Source: CAVQHY01 sp963712465
Lineage (GTDB): Bacteria; Actinomycetota; Thermoleophilia; Gaiellales; Gaiellaceae
Assembly: GCA_963712465.1 (NCBI GenBank)
Contig: CAVQHY010000008.1
Coordinates: 186,001 to 250,000 of the forward strand
Direction of reading: 5' to 3'
Length of the DNA: 64,000 nt
This document shows positions 17,345 through 25,606 of the stretch, in pieces (within the stretch, counting starts at the first letter, position 1; each line of letters starts with the position of its first letter). Position numbers and translations under genes: made by a program. Under the pieces are notes generated by a model. That model was given only the letters and a program-made list of their open reading frames with translations, was not told the DNA's origin and made no database searches.

Positions 17345-18129
17345 TGGCTCTGCTCGAGCTGGCCGCGGTCTCGAAGTCCTTCGGCGGGCTGCGCGTGATC
17401 CACGATCTCGACCTGCACGTCTTCGAGAGGGAAATCGTCAGCGTGATCGGCCCGAACGGAGCGGGCAAGACGACGCTCTTCAACCTGATCACGGGCATCT
17501 TCCCGCCCGACAGCGGCCAGATCCTGCTCGACGGCCAGAGCCTGCTCGGGCGCGAGCCGCACCAGATCTGCGACCTCGGGGTCGCGCGAACGTTCCAGAG
17601 CCTGCGGCTCTTCCTCAACATGACTGTCAAGGAGAACGTGATGGCGTCGCAGTACGGCGGGACGCGCGGCGGCATCGCCGCAACGATCCTGCGCCTCCCG
17701 TCGGCCCGACGCGAGGAGAAGGAGATCGCCCGGGTCGCCGAGGAGCGCCTGTCCTTCTTCGGCAAGCGCCTCGTCGGCTACCGCTGGAACCAGCAGGCCT
17801 ACAGCCTCTCGTATGCGAACCGCCGCCGCCTCGAGATCGCCCGGGCGACGGCTACCCGGCCGCGCATTCTCCTGCTCGACGAGCCCGCGGCGGGCATGAA
17901 CCCGGCGGAGACACACGAGATCACCGAGCTGATCGCCCAGCTCCGCGACGAGGCCGGCTACACGATCCTCGTGATCGAGCACGACATGCACGTCGTCGAG
18001 GGCATCTCGGATCGCGTGGTCGCGCTGGACCACGGAGAGAAGATCGCCGAGGGCTCCTTCGACGCGGTGGCGACGAGCCCCCGCGTCGTCGAGGCCTACC
18101 TCGGGACGAAGGCGACGGATACGAAATGA
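17344..18129 (+). CDS. livG: Branched-chain amino-acid-type ABC transporter ATPase (LivG)
   Basis: A 261-residue ATPase. Walker A GPNGAGKTT, the LivG-specific GVARTFQSLRLFLNMTVKENV, Walker B RILLLDEPAAGMNP and the His switch VIEHDMHVVEG are intact. The signature reads SLSYANRRRLEIARA, where LSYG is usual. It overlaps livM upstream and livF downstream (ATGA), so the complex is stoichiometrically coupled. Confidence 0.93.
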   Translation: MALLELAAVSKSFGGLRVIHDLDLHVFEREIVSVIGPNGAGKTTLFNLITGIFPPDSGQILLDGQSLLGREPHQICDLGVARTFQSLRLFLNMTVKENVMASQYGGTRGGIAATILRLPSARREEKEIARVAEERLSFFGKRLVGYRWNQQAYSLSYANRRRLEIARATATRPRILLLDEPAAGMNPAETHEITELIAQLRDEAGYTILVIEHDMHVVEGISDRVVALDHGEKIAEGSFDAVATSPRVVEAYLGTKATDTK

Positions 18130-18848
18130 GCACGAACGCGACCCCACCGATCCTCGAGCTCGACGGGATCAACACGTACTACGGACCGATCCACATCCTC
18201 CAGGACATCTCGCTCTCGGTCGGCGAGGGCGAGCTCTGCGCGCTCCTGGGCGGGAACGCGTCGGGCAAGTCGACGACCCTGAAGACGATCCTCGGGATCG
18301 TGAGCCCGCGGACGGGCACGGTGCGCTTCGTCGGCGAGGACGTCACGGATCGCACGACGAGCCACCGCATCTCGAAGGGCATGGCGATCGTGCCCGAGAA
18401 CCGGCGGCTGTTCGGCCCGATGACGGTGCTCGAGAACCTCCAGATGGGCGCGTATCTGCGCCAGGGCGATCTGAAGGAGGACTACGAGCGGGTCTACTCG
18501 CTGTTCCCGAGGATCTACGAGCGCCGCTCCCAGCTCGCCGGCACGCTGTCGGGCGGCGAGCAGCAGATGGTGGCGATGGGGCGGGCGCTCATGTCCCGGC
18601 CCCGCTTGCTGCTGATGGACGAGCCGTCGATGGGGCTCGCCCCGGTCCTCGTCGAGCAGAACTTCGAGATCATCAAGCAGGTGCACGAGTCGGGCGTCGC
18701 GATGCTCATGGTCGAGCAGAATGCAAACATGTCGCTCTCGATTGCCGACCGCGGCTACGTCCTCTCGACGGGCCGGCTCGTCCTGCAGGGCGCCGCTGCG
18801 GAGCTGATCCAGGACGAGGAGCTCCGAAAGGCGTACCTTGGCCGCTAG
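18126..18848 (+). CDS. livF: Branched-chain amino-acid-type ABC transporter ATPase (LivF)
   Basis: A 240-residue ATPase. Walker A is GGNASGKST, a slight variant of GxNGAGKST. The signature LSGGEQQMVAMGRALMSRP, Walker B LLLMDEPSMGLAPVLVEQ and the switch MLMVEQNANMSLSIADRGYVL are typical of LivF. It is the last transporter gene of the operon and abuts the class V aminotransferase gene. Confidence 0.93.
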   Translation: MSTNATPPILELDGINTYYGPIHILQDISLSVGEGELCALLGGNASGKSTTLKTILGIVSPRTGTVRFVGEDVTDRTTSHRISKGMAIVPENRRLFGPMTVLENLQMGAYLRQGDLKEDYERVYSLFPRIYERRSQLAGTLSGGEQQMVAMGRALMSRPRLLLMDEPSMGLAPVLVEQNFEIIKQVHESGVAMLMVEQNANMSLSIADRGYVLSTGRLVLQGAAAELIQDEELRKAYLGR

Positions 18849-18849
18849 G

Positions 18850-19995
18850 GTGGGCGCGCTTCCGGGCTCGATCCGAGGTCGCTTTCCGATCCTCGAACGG
18901 CAGGTGTACGTGAACTCGTGCTCGCAGGGGGCGCTCTCGGACGCCGTGCGCCAGGCGTACGAGAACTACCTCCGCGACTGGGAGGAGAAGGGTGCGCCCT
19001 GGGAGTACTGGGTCGAGCGATCCGAGACCGCACGAACGGCGTTCGCGGGCCTCGTGGGCGCGCGACCCGACGAGGTCGCCGTGACCACCTCGATCTCGCA
19101 GGGGATCAGCGCCGTCATGTCGGGGATCCGGTTCGACGGGGGACGCACGAAGATCGTCGTGTCCGACTTCGAGTTCCCGACCGTCGGTCAGATCGCACAC
19201 GCACAGGAGCTCCGGGGCCGCCGCGTCGTCCACGTGCCGGAGGCGGGCGACGCGACGATCCCGCTCGAGCGCTGGGACGAGGCGATCGACGAGGAGACGG
19301 CGGTCGTGGCGTTCCCGTACGTCTGCTACCGGAACGGGAGCCGGCTGGACGTGGAGGCCGTCACCCGGCTCGCGCACGAGCGCGGCGCGCTCGTCCTCGT
19401 CGACGCCTACCAGGCAGCCGGGGCGATCCCGATCGACGTGAAGGCCCTCGGCGTCGACTTCCTCGCCGCGGGCACCGTGAAGTACCTGCTCGCGTCGGCC
19501 GGACTCGGCTTCCTCTACTGCCGCGGCGAGCTGGTCGAGGAGGTCCTCCCCGTCCAGACCGGCTGGTTCGCCGACGAGGACATCTTCCAGATGGACATCC
19601 ACGACTACTCGCCCTCGCGCACCGCGCGGCGCTTCGAAGCTGGCACGCCGCCCGTGCCGAACATCTACGCCGGGATCGCCGGCATCTCGCTGATGCGCGA
19701 GATCGGCGTCGCCGAGACCGAGGAGCACGTGCGCGGGCTGAACGCGCTCCTCCTCGACGGCCTGGACGAGCTGGGCGCGTGCGTCGTGACACCGCGCGAC
19801 CCCGCGCGGCGTGGGCCGCTGATCGCCGTGGCCTCGACCGACGAGCACGCGCTCGTGTCGGCGCTCGCCGGCGAGGGCGTGATCACGTCGTCGCGCGACG
19901 GGAACCTGCGCGTCTCGATGCACTGCTACAACTCGGCCGACGACGTCACGGCCGTGCTTGCCGCGGTCGAGCATCACCGCGACCTCCTCGCCTGA
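18850..19995 (+). CDS. Class V aminotransferase-fold PLP enzyme
   Basis: A 381-residue PLP enzyme of the SufS/isopenicillin-epimerase fold. The PLP lysine is in AAGTVKYLLASAG (about residue 211), the cofactor Asp/Gln region is LVLVDAYQAAGAIPID, and TSISQGISAVMSG binds phosphate. GTG at 18850 follows the livF stop directly; a TTG at 18838 inside livF is also in frame. Its position at the end of the liv operon suggests it acts on the imported compound. It could be a desulfurase, epimerase, aminotransferase or kynureninase relative; the sequence does not decide. Confidence 0.8.
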   Translation: MGALPGSIRGRFPILERQVYVNSCSQGALSDAVRQAYENYLRDWEEKGAPWEYWVERSETARTAFAGLVGARPDEVAVTTSISQGISAVMSGIRFDGGRTKIVVSDFEFPTVGQIAHAQELRGRRVVHVPEAGDATIPLERWDEAIDEETAVVAFPYVCYRNGSRLDVEAVTRLAHERGALVLVDAYQAAGAIPIDVKALGVDFLAAGTVKYLLASAGLGFLYCRGELVEEVLPVQTGWFADEDIFQMDIHDYSPSRTARRFEAGTPPVPNIYAGIAGISLMREIGVAETEEHVRGLNALLLDGLDELGACVVTPRDPARRGPLIAVASTDEHALVSALAGEGVITSSRDGNLRVSMHCYNSADDVTAVLAAVEHHRDLLA

Positions 19996-20048
19996 TGTGC
20001 CGCACGCCGCGCGTCTTCCCGAATGCGCGGCCCGGGCTTCGTCGTCGA

Positions 20049-20492
20049 CTACTCGAGCCTCGCCGTCGGACATGGCGTGGCCGTCCCCGCCGGGACGGCG
20101 TCGACCAGGTCCCGGCGTGCGAACGTCTTCCACCGGACGGTCCGGGCCGCACGTCTGATCGCCCCGGGCGACCGAGGCTGCTGGGCGCGCAGCTCGAGTA
20201 GCCGGACGATCGCCGCGGTCGGGCGGTAGGGGTTCGCCACCGAGGCTCCGTCGTCGAGCGAAACCGCGGCGACGAGCTCGCCGTCGACCTCGGCAACGAG
20301 GAGCCTTCCGGCTGGAAGCGACCGGCTATCGAGCTGCGCGACCCGCACGAGCCCCGGCTCGTCGTCGTCGCGCGCCGCCCGAATCGTGACGGACGCGAAG
20401 TCCGGATGGGCCGACTGGCGAGGGCGACGCTGAAGGAGCACCCCCTCAGGATGGCCGAGGTTGTCTATTAGCTCAAGTCGAGGTATTGTCAT
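20049..20492 (-). CDS. Hypothetical protein with a possible GNAT-like fragment
   Basis: Up to 147 residues. The middle part, IRAARDDDEPGLVRVAQLDS followed by LLVAEVDGELVAAVSLDDGA and a YRPTAAIVRLLELRAQQ helix, resembles a truncated GNAT acetyltransferase core known from uncharacterised actinobacterial proteins. The acetyl-CoA loop is not visible. The N-terminal start is uncertain: ATG 20492 overlaps the divergent lysR start, and GTG 20435 is an alternative. Function not assigned. Confidence 0.45.
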   Translation of the reverse strand: MTIPRLELIDNLGHPEGVLLQRRPRQSAHPDFASVTIRAARDDDEPGLVRVAQLDSRSLPAGRLLVAEVDGELVAAVSLDDGASVANPYRPTAAIVRLLELRAQQPRSPGAIRRAARTVRWKTFARRDLVDAVPAGTATPCPTARLE

Positions 20493-21442
20493 CGTCCATT
20501 ACGAACTCTGATCGACTTCTGAGCATCGAGGTTCGTCATCTCGCGGCGCTTCGCGCGGTCGCGCGTGAGGGCTCGTTCGGGCGGGCAGCCACCGAGCTCG
20601 GCTACACGCAGTCCGCGGTCAGCCAGCAGATCGCCGCGCTCGAGCGGATCGTCGGCGAGCGGCTCGTCGAGCGCCCAGGCGGGTCCCGGCCCGTGACACT
20701 GACGCAGGCTGGGGACCTCCTACTGCGACACGCGGAGGCGATCGTGGCCCGTCTGGCCGCGGCCGAGGCTGACCTCTCGGCGCTCCGGGAAGGCGAGGTC
20801 GGCCCGCTGCGGATCGGCACGTACCAGAGCGTGGGTGCTCGCATCCTCCCCGGGCTGCTCCGGCGCTTCCGTGAGGACTGGCCGCTGGTGGAGATCCACC
20901 TGACCGAGTCGCCCTCGGACCCGGATCTGCTCGCGCTCGTCGAGCGCGGTGAGCTCGACCTCGCGTTTGCCATGTACCCGCTCCCGGACGGTCCCTTCGA
21001 GGCGGTCGAGCTCCTGTCCGACCCGTACGTCCTCGTCGTGCCGGCCGGCTCGCGGTTCGCAGCGCACGACGAGCCGATCCGCCTAGCGGACATCGCCGGC
21101 GAGCCGCTGATCGGCTCGAAGGCATGCCGGAGCTGGTCACACGTCGCGAGTCTGATCGAGGCTCGCGGGCTTTCTCCCCGCTTCGTCTTCGCGTCCGACG
21201 ACAACGACACGGTGCAGAGCCTCGTCGCCGTCGGCGTCGGCCTCGCGCTCCGCCCTCTCCTTGCGGTCGACATCGACGACGAGCGTGTCGCGGTGCTCCC
21301 CCTCGAGCCTCGGGTTCCGCGGCGCGTGATCGCCCTCGCGTGGCACCGGGACCGCTACAGGACTCCACCCGCACGAGCGTTCGTCGAGGCGGCCGTCGCC
21401 TTCTGCGCCGAGCTGGGGCACGAGCTGCGCGCGGTCGCATAG
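20486..21442 (+). CDS. LysR-family transcriptional regulator
   Basis: A 318-residue LysR protein. The N-terminal winged helix is clear (HLAALRAVAREGSFGRAATE, then YTQSAVSQQIAALERIVGERL). The effector domain begins near GPLRIGTYQSVGARILPGLL. Only TTG (20486) gives a full domain, so the start is unusual and somewhat uncertain. It reads toward the aldo/keto reductase operon ten bases downstream. That is not the usual divergent layout, so it may be cotranscribed with its targets. Confidence 0.87.
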   Translation: MSSSITNSDRLLSIEVRHLAALRAVAREGSFGRAATELGYTQSAVSQQIAALERIVGERLVERPGGSRPVTLTQAGDLLLRHAEAIVARLAAAEADLSALREGEVGPLRIGTYQSVGARILPGLLRRFREDWPLVEIHLTESPSDPDLLALVERGELDLAFAMYPLPDGPFEAVELLSDPYVLVVPAGSRFAAHDEPIRLADIAGEPLIGSKACRSWSHVASLIEARGLSPRFVFASDDNDTVQSLVAVGVGLALRPLLAVDIDDERVAVLPLEPRVPRRVIALAWHRDRYRTPPARAFVEAAVAFCAELGHELRAVA

Positions 21443-21451
21443 AGTCGGTCC

Positions 21452-22420
21452 GTGGAGGAGCGGGAGCTCGGGCGCAGCGGGATCGCAGTTTCCCGGGCGA
21501 TCCTCGGCCTGGGCAACGTCGGCGGGATCGGCTCGTCGCCCGCGTTCTTCGGGCAGGGCGAGAGCGAGGAGGAGGCGTTCGCGCTCATGGACGCCGCCTG
21601 GGCAATGGGCATTCGCGCATTCGACACCGCCGACGCCTACGGGGGCGGACGCAGCGAGGCCGCGATCGGTGCGTGGCTCGCGCCCGGCACGCGGCGGCCC
21701 GTGATCGCGACGAAGGTCTTCCACTCGGTCGAGGGCGATCCGTCCGACACCGGGCTCGAGCCCGAGCGGATCCGGCGGCAGTTCGAAGGGAGCCTGCGCC
21801 GGCTCGGCCTCGCCCGGGTCGACCTCTACCTGATCCACGAGCCCGATCCCGAGACGCCGATCGTCGCGACCCTGGAGGCGCTCGACGGTCTCGTCCGCAC
21901 GGGTACCGTCGGCGCGATCGGGGCCTCCAACGTCGACGGCCCGTACCTGGAGGAGGCGCTCGCGGTCTCGAGAGCACGCGGCCTCGCCCGCTTCGAATGG
22001 GTGCAGAACTCCTACTCGTTGCTCGACCGGGAAGCCGAGCGCGAGGTGCTGCCGCTCTGCGTGCGCGAAGGCCTGGGGTTTACTCCCTTCGGGCCGCTCG
22101 CGGGCGGCTGGCTGACGGGGAAGTACCGGCGCGGCGAGCCCTACCCTGCCGGCTCGCGGATGACTCTTCGGCCCGATCCGTACGCACCGTTCGAGGACGG
22201 CGCCGTGTTCGACGCGCTCGAGGCCTTCGAGGCCGCCGCTCTGGCGCGCGGCGTCGAGCCTGCGGCGCTCGCGCTCGCGTGGCTGCTCGCGCACGCGCAC
22301 GTCACGGGCGTCGTGATCGGCCCGCGGCGTCCGGAGCACCTCGATCCGCTCGAGGCGGCGCTGGCGCTCGAGCTCTCTCCGTCCGAACGCGACGAGCTCG
22401 CAAGGATCTTCGAGCGGTGA
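21452..22420 (+). CDS. Aldo/keto reductase
   Basis: A 322-residue NADPH-dependent TIM-barrel reductase. The catalytic tetrad is visible as Asp and Tyr in FDTADAYGGGRSE, Lys in VIATKVF and His in LYLIHEPD. The cofactor end reads GVVIGPRRPEHL, where IPG is more usual. GTG start. The stop overlaps the start of the ornithine-cyclodeaminase-like gene. Substrate unknown, probably a carbonyl product of the neighbouring amino-acid-type enzymes. Confidence 0.9.
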   Translation: MEERELGRSGIAVSRAILGLGNVGGIGSSPAFFGQGESEEEAFALMDAAWAMGIRAFDTADAYGGGRSEAAIGAWLAPGTRRPVIATKVFHSVEGDPSDTGLEPERIRRQFEGSLRRLGLARVDLYLIHEPDPETPIVATLEALDGLVRTGTVGAIGASNVDGPYLEEALAVSRARGLARFEWVQNSYSLLDREAEREVLPLCVREGLGFTPFGPLAGGWLTGKYRRGEPYPAGSRMTLRPDPYAPFEDGAVFDALEAFEAAALARGVEPAALALAWLLAHAHVTGVVIGPRRPEHLDPLEAALALELSPSERDELARIFER

Positions 22421-23394
22421 GCGTCCTCGTCCTCTCGCAAGCCGACGTCGAGCGGCTGCTGCCGATGGAGGAGTGCATCGAGGCGATGGAGCGCGCGCTC
22501 GCCGAGCTCGCGCGCGACGAGGCCCACCAGCCGCTCCGCTTTGTCGTGCGGCCGCCCGACGCGCCCGGGCTGCTCGGGCTCATGCCCGCGTACCGGCCGG
22601 GCGCCTGGGGACTGAAGACCGTCTGCGTCTATCCGCAGAACTCGGAGCGGGGGCTCGACCCGCACCAGGGCGTGGTGCTGCTGCACGACGGGGAGACCGG
22701 TGTGCTCCGGGCCGTGATCAACGCGGGCGCGGTCACGGCGATCCGCACCGCCGCGGTCTCGGCGGCCGCGACGCGGTGGCTCGCCCGGAGCGATGCGCAC
22801 GAGGTGGCGATTCTCGGAGCCGGAATCCAGGCGCGGGCGCACCTCGAGGCGATGCTCTGCGTGCTCCGGCCGGAGCGGGTGAGGATCTGGAGCCGCACAC
22901 ACGAACGCGCCCAGTCGTTGTGGCGGGACGCGGCGACGAGGTTCTCGCTGGCGACCGAGGTGGCCGAGACCGCCGAGGAGGCCGTGCGGGGGGCCGACGT
23001 CATCTGCACCTGCACGGCGTCACGCGAGCCCTTCGTTCGCCGCGACTGGCTCGCGCCGGGGGCGCATGTGAACGCGGTCGGCTCGAGCATCCCGGTTGCG
23101 CGCGAGCTCGACACGGCCACGATCGCCGCCGCCGCGCTCTTCGTCGACCGGCGCGAGTCGGCGGTCACCGAAGCGGGCGACTACGTGCTCGCCGCCGCCG
23201 AGGGCGCGATCGGACCGGAGCACATCCGCGCCGAGCTCGGCGCGGTGATCGCCGGTCTCGCGCCCGGTCGGGGCTCGGACGCCGAGCTGACGGTCTTCAA
23301 GTCCGTCGGCCTCGCCGTCGAGGATCTCGCCGCCGCCGAGCTCCTGGTTCGCCGAGCCCGCGAGGCGGGCGCCGGCACGGAGGTCGACCTCTGA
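22417..23394 (+). CDS. Ornithine cyclodeaminase/mu-crystallin family protein
   Basis: A 325-residue NAD(P)-dependent enzyme. The substrate-binding half has RFVVRPPDAPGLLGLMPAYR and LKTVCVYPQN; the Rossmann half starts EVAILGAGIQARAHLEAM and includes ADVICTCTASREPF and GAHVNAVGSS. GTG start overlaps the previous stop. The family includes ornithine cyclodeaminase, alanine dehydrogenase and EutC of hydroxyectoine breakdown. The pairing with a threonine-dehydratase-like gene recalls eutB-eutC, but the substrate is not decided by sequence. Confidence 0.87.
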   Translation: MSVLVLSQADVERLLPMEECIEAMERALAELARDEAHQPLRFVVRPPDAPGLLGLMPAYRPGAWGLKTVCVYPQNSERGLDPHQGVVLLHDGETGVLRAVINAGAVTAIRTAAVSAAATRWLARSDAHEVAILGAGIQARAHLEAMLCVLRPERVRIWSRTHERAQSLWRDAATRFSLATEVAETAEEAVRGADVICTCTASREPFVRRDWLAPGAHVNAVGSSIPVARELDTATIAAAALFVDRRESAVTEAGDYVLAAAEGAIGPEHIRAELGAVIAGLAPGRGSDAELTVFKSVGLAVEDLAAAELLVRRAREAGAGTEVDL

Positions 23395-24335
23395 TTGCAC
23401 TCACCGAGATCGAGACGGCGCGGCGGCGGCTCGGGAGCGCCGTCGTCCGGACGCCGCTGGTGCGCCTCGGCGCTGAGACCGACGCGGAGGTCTGGCTGAA
23501 GCTCGAGAACCTTCAGCCGATCGGCTCGTTCAAGCTGCGAGGCGCGCTGAACGCGATCCGGTCGGCTCCCCCGGAGGCGCTCGCCGCCGGCGTTCTGACT
23601 GCCAGCGCGGGGAACATGGCCCAGGGGGTGGCGTGGGCCGCGCGCGAGGCGGGCGTGCCCTGCACGGTGGTCGTCCCCGAGCATGCGCCCGCGACGAAGG
23701 TCGCGGCGATCGAGCGGCTCGGCGGCAGCGTGGTGAAGGTGCCGTTCGAGCGCTGGTGGCAGACGATGATGGAATCCCGTTTCGACGGGCTCGAGGGGCT
23801 CTTCGTCCACCCGGTGCAGGACGAGCAGGTGATGGCCGGGAACGGGACGGTCGGGCTCGAGCTGCTCGAGGATCTCCCCGACGTCGACGCGGTGCTCGTG
23901 CCGTTCGGCGGCGGCGGGCTGACCGTGGGCGTCGCGAGCGCGGTCAAGCAGATCCGCCCTGAGATCGAGGTCTACGCGGTCGAGCCGGAAACAGCCGCAC
24001 CGCTGGCCGCGTCGCTCGCCGCCGGCGAGCCGCGCGACGTCGAGTACACACCCTCGTTCGTCGACGGAGCAGGCGCGCGGACGCTGCTCGAGCCGATGTG
24101 GCCGCGCGTGCGGGACGTCGTCGACGGGTCGTTCACGGTCTCGATCGAGGAGACCGCACGGGCCGTTCAGGCACTGGCCGAGCGAAACCGCGTCGTGGCG
24201 GAGGGCGCCGGCGCCCTCGGGGTCGCCGTGGCGCTCGAGGGCCGCGCGCCCGGACGAAGGGTGGCGTGCATCGTCTCCGGTGGGAACATCGACACTGCGC
24301 AGCTCACTGCGATTCTCACGGGCGCGACGCCCTGA
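23391..24335 (+). CDS. Threonine/serine dehydratase-like PLP enzyme (non-canonical start)
   Basis: A 314-residue fold-type II PLP enzyme. The PLP lysine is in PIGSFKLRGA (Lys48), the phosphate loop is PFGGGGLTVG, and TASAGNMAQGVAWAA precedes it. No ACT regulatory domain. No ATG, GTG or TTG exists before residue 23, which is already inside the conserved TPLVRL motif. The best start is CTG at 23391, with GGAGG 7 bases upstream and the codon overlapping the previous stop as CTGA. EutB of hydroxyectoine degradation is one relative. Confidence 0.85.
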   Translation: MIALTEIETARRRLGSAVVRTPLVRLGAETDAEVWLKLENLQPIGSFKLRGALNAIRSAPPEALAAGVLTASAGNMAQGVAWAAREAGVPCTVVVPEHAPATKVAAIERLGGSVVKVPFERWWQTMMESRFDGLEGLFVHPVQDEQVMAGNGTVGLELLEDLPDVDAVLVPFGGGGLTVGVASAVKQIRPEIEVYAVEPETAAPLAASLAAGEPRDVEYTPSFVDGAGARTLLEPMWPRVRDVVDGSFTVSIEETARAVQALAERNRVVAEGAGALGVAVALEGRAPGRRVACIVSGGNIDTAQLTAILTGATP

Positions 24336-24347
24336 CAGCTCGAGACG

Positions 24348-24468
24348 TGTCCCGGGGTCAGACCCCCGGCCATGGCCCCGGGAGACATGTCCGATGGCCT
24401 GTCGAAGGCCGATCTCGCCCGGTCATGTCGGGTGGCCATGTCCCGGGGACAGGCCCCGGGACATGGCC
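24348..24468. repeat. Palindromic GGGACATG-type repeat cluster
   Basis: The 134-bp gap between convergent genes is filled by palindromes. The best is 24434-24468: a perfect 15-bp stem (GGCCATGTCCCGGGG) with a 5-nt loop. A second imperfect one spans 24348-24387 with an inner CCGGGG/CCCCGG hairpin. The 35-bp element recurs at 42635-42669 with four mismatches. It may act as a bidirectional terminator here, but its spread suggests a REP-like element. Confidence 0.7.
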
Positions 24469-24469
24469 G

Positions 24470-25606
24470 TCAGGGACGAGACTCGGAGGCGTCGAAGATT
24501 CGCAGTGGCACGGACGCCAGCGGCTCGCCGCCCGTCTTCGTCACGCGCCAGGTGTCCTGCATGTAGAGGCATTCGCGGCCGTCGTCGGAGATCGCGTGCG
24601 GATGCATCGAGAGCACCATGTTCTCCTCGAGCACGCTCTCGACTCCCTCGCCGATCTTCGGGAACTCGATCATCGTCATGCCGATCGAGTGGCCCGTGAC
24701 GTGGCCGAGCTTGAAGCCGCGGTCGTGGAAGCCCTTCGAGACGGCTCGATGGACGTCGTGAGCCGTCGCTCCCGCCTTCATCGCAGTCTTCGCGGCCTCG
24801 AAGTACTCGTCGTACGCCTCCGCCATCCGGCGCGTCTCGACGCCCGGCTCGCCCCCGGCGGCGATCGCCCGGGACACCTCGACCCAGTGGCCGCCCGGGC
24901 CGGCGACCTCGAGCGACGGGAGCATGAAGTCGCCCGCCTCGACCCGCCGCGCCGAGCTCGCGATCCGAAACTCCGGCGACGCGATTCCCGGCTCCTCGCC
25001 GACGAGGACCATGTCCATCGTCGCGCGCCCACAGCCCTCCGAGACGAAGTAGCGCTCGGCCTCTGCGAGGATCTCCGCCTCGGTCCGCCCCACCTCGAAC
25101 GCCTCGAGGAAGATCCAGAAGCCCTCCTCGTTGATCCGCACGCTGTCGCGAACGGACTCGATCTCGAGCTCGCTCTTCACCGCTCGCGCGTGGTCGAGCT
25201 CGACGTCCCACCCGACGAGCTCGAAGCTCTGATCCGCCAGAGCCCGGTAGTCGCGAACGGTCATCGTGTAGTCGAGGCCGTAGACCCCGACGCGCTTCCA
25301 GCCGCGGTCGCGGATCCGGTCGCGCAGCCACTCGCCCGGCCGGTCGACGAAGACCTGCTCGTCGATCCACGTCGTGCCGTGCTCGCCGACGTAGCGGGCC
25401 TCACTCGGGAAGACGATCGCGGGCTCCCCCTCGAGCGGCAGGAGCACGTAGGCGTAGCGATGCACGATCAGGAAGCCGGAGAGGTACGTCACGACGCCCT
25501 CGAAGCCGGTGTACTCGCTCCCGCACGCGATCACCGCGTCGAGCCCGTCCTGCGCAAGCGCCTCCCGGATGCGCCCGTACCTTCGGTCGATCTCCGCCTG
25601 GTTCAC
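24470..25606 (-). CDS. M24/creatinase-fold protein with the metal site lost (EutD/DoeA-like candidate)
   Basis: A 378-residue pita-bread-fold protein with an N-terminal creatinase-type domain (to about 150). Aligning the five M24 metal positions by eye gives Ser and Glu (FMLPSLE, HWVEVSR) for the two Asp, a kept His (TGHSIGM), then His (SMHPH) and Gln (YMQDTWRV) for the two Glu. It should not hold the dinuclear metal. Metal-free relatives include creatinase and ectoine hydrolase. GTG start with AGGAGG, coupled by GTGA to the upstream reductase gene. Last gene of a liv-type operon. Confidence 0.8.
   Translation of the reverse strand: MNQAEIDRRYGRIREALAQDGLDAVIACGSEYTGFEGVVTYLSGFLIVHRYAYVLLPLEGEPAIVFPSEARYVGEHGTTWIDEQVFVDRPGEWLRDRIRDRGWKRVGVYGLDYTMTVRDYRALADQSFELVGWDVELDHARAVKSELEIESVRDSVRINEEGFWIFLEAFEVGRTEAEILAEAERYFVSEGCGRATMDMVLVGEEPGIASPEFRIASSARRVEAGDFMLPSLEVAGPGGHWVEVSRAIAAGGEPGVETRRMAEAYDEYFEAAKTAMKAGATAHDVHRAVSKGFHDRGFKLGHVTGHSIGMTMIEFPKIGEGVESVLEENMVLSMHPHAISDDGRECLYMQDTWRVTKTGGEPLASVPLRIFDASESRP

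Noticed and set aside
18850..19995. Kynureninase to match the nearby tryptophan dioxygenase
   Set aside because: Only the general class V fold is visible; no kynureninase-specific motif was recognised and it ends a separate operon.
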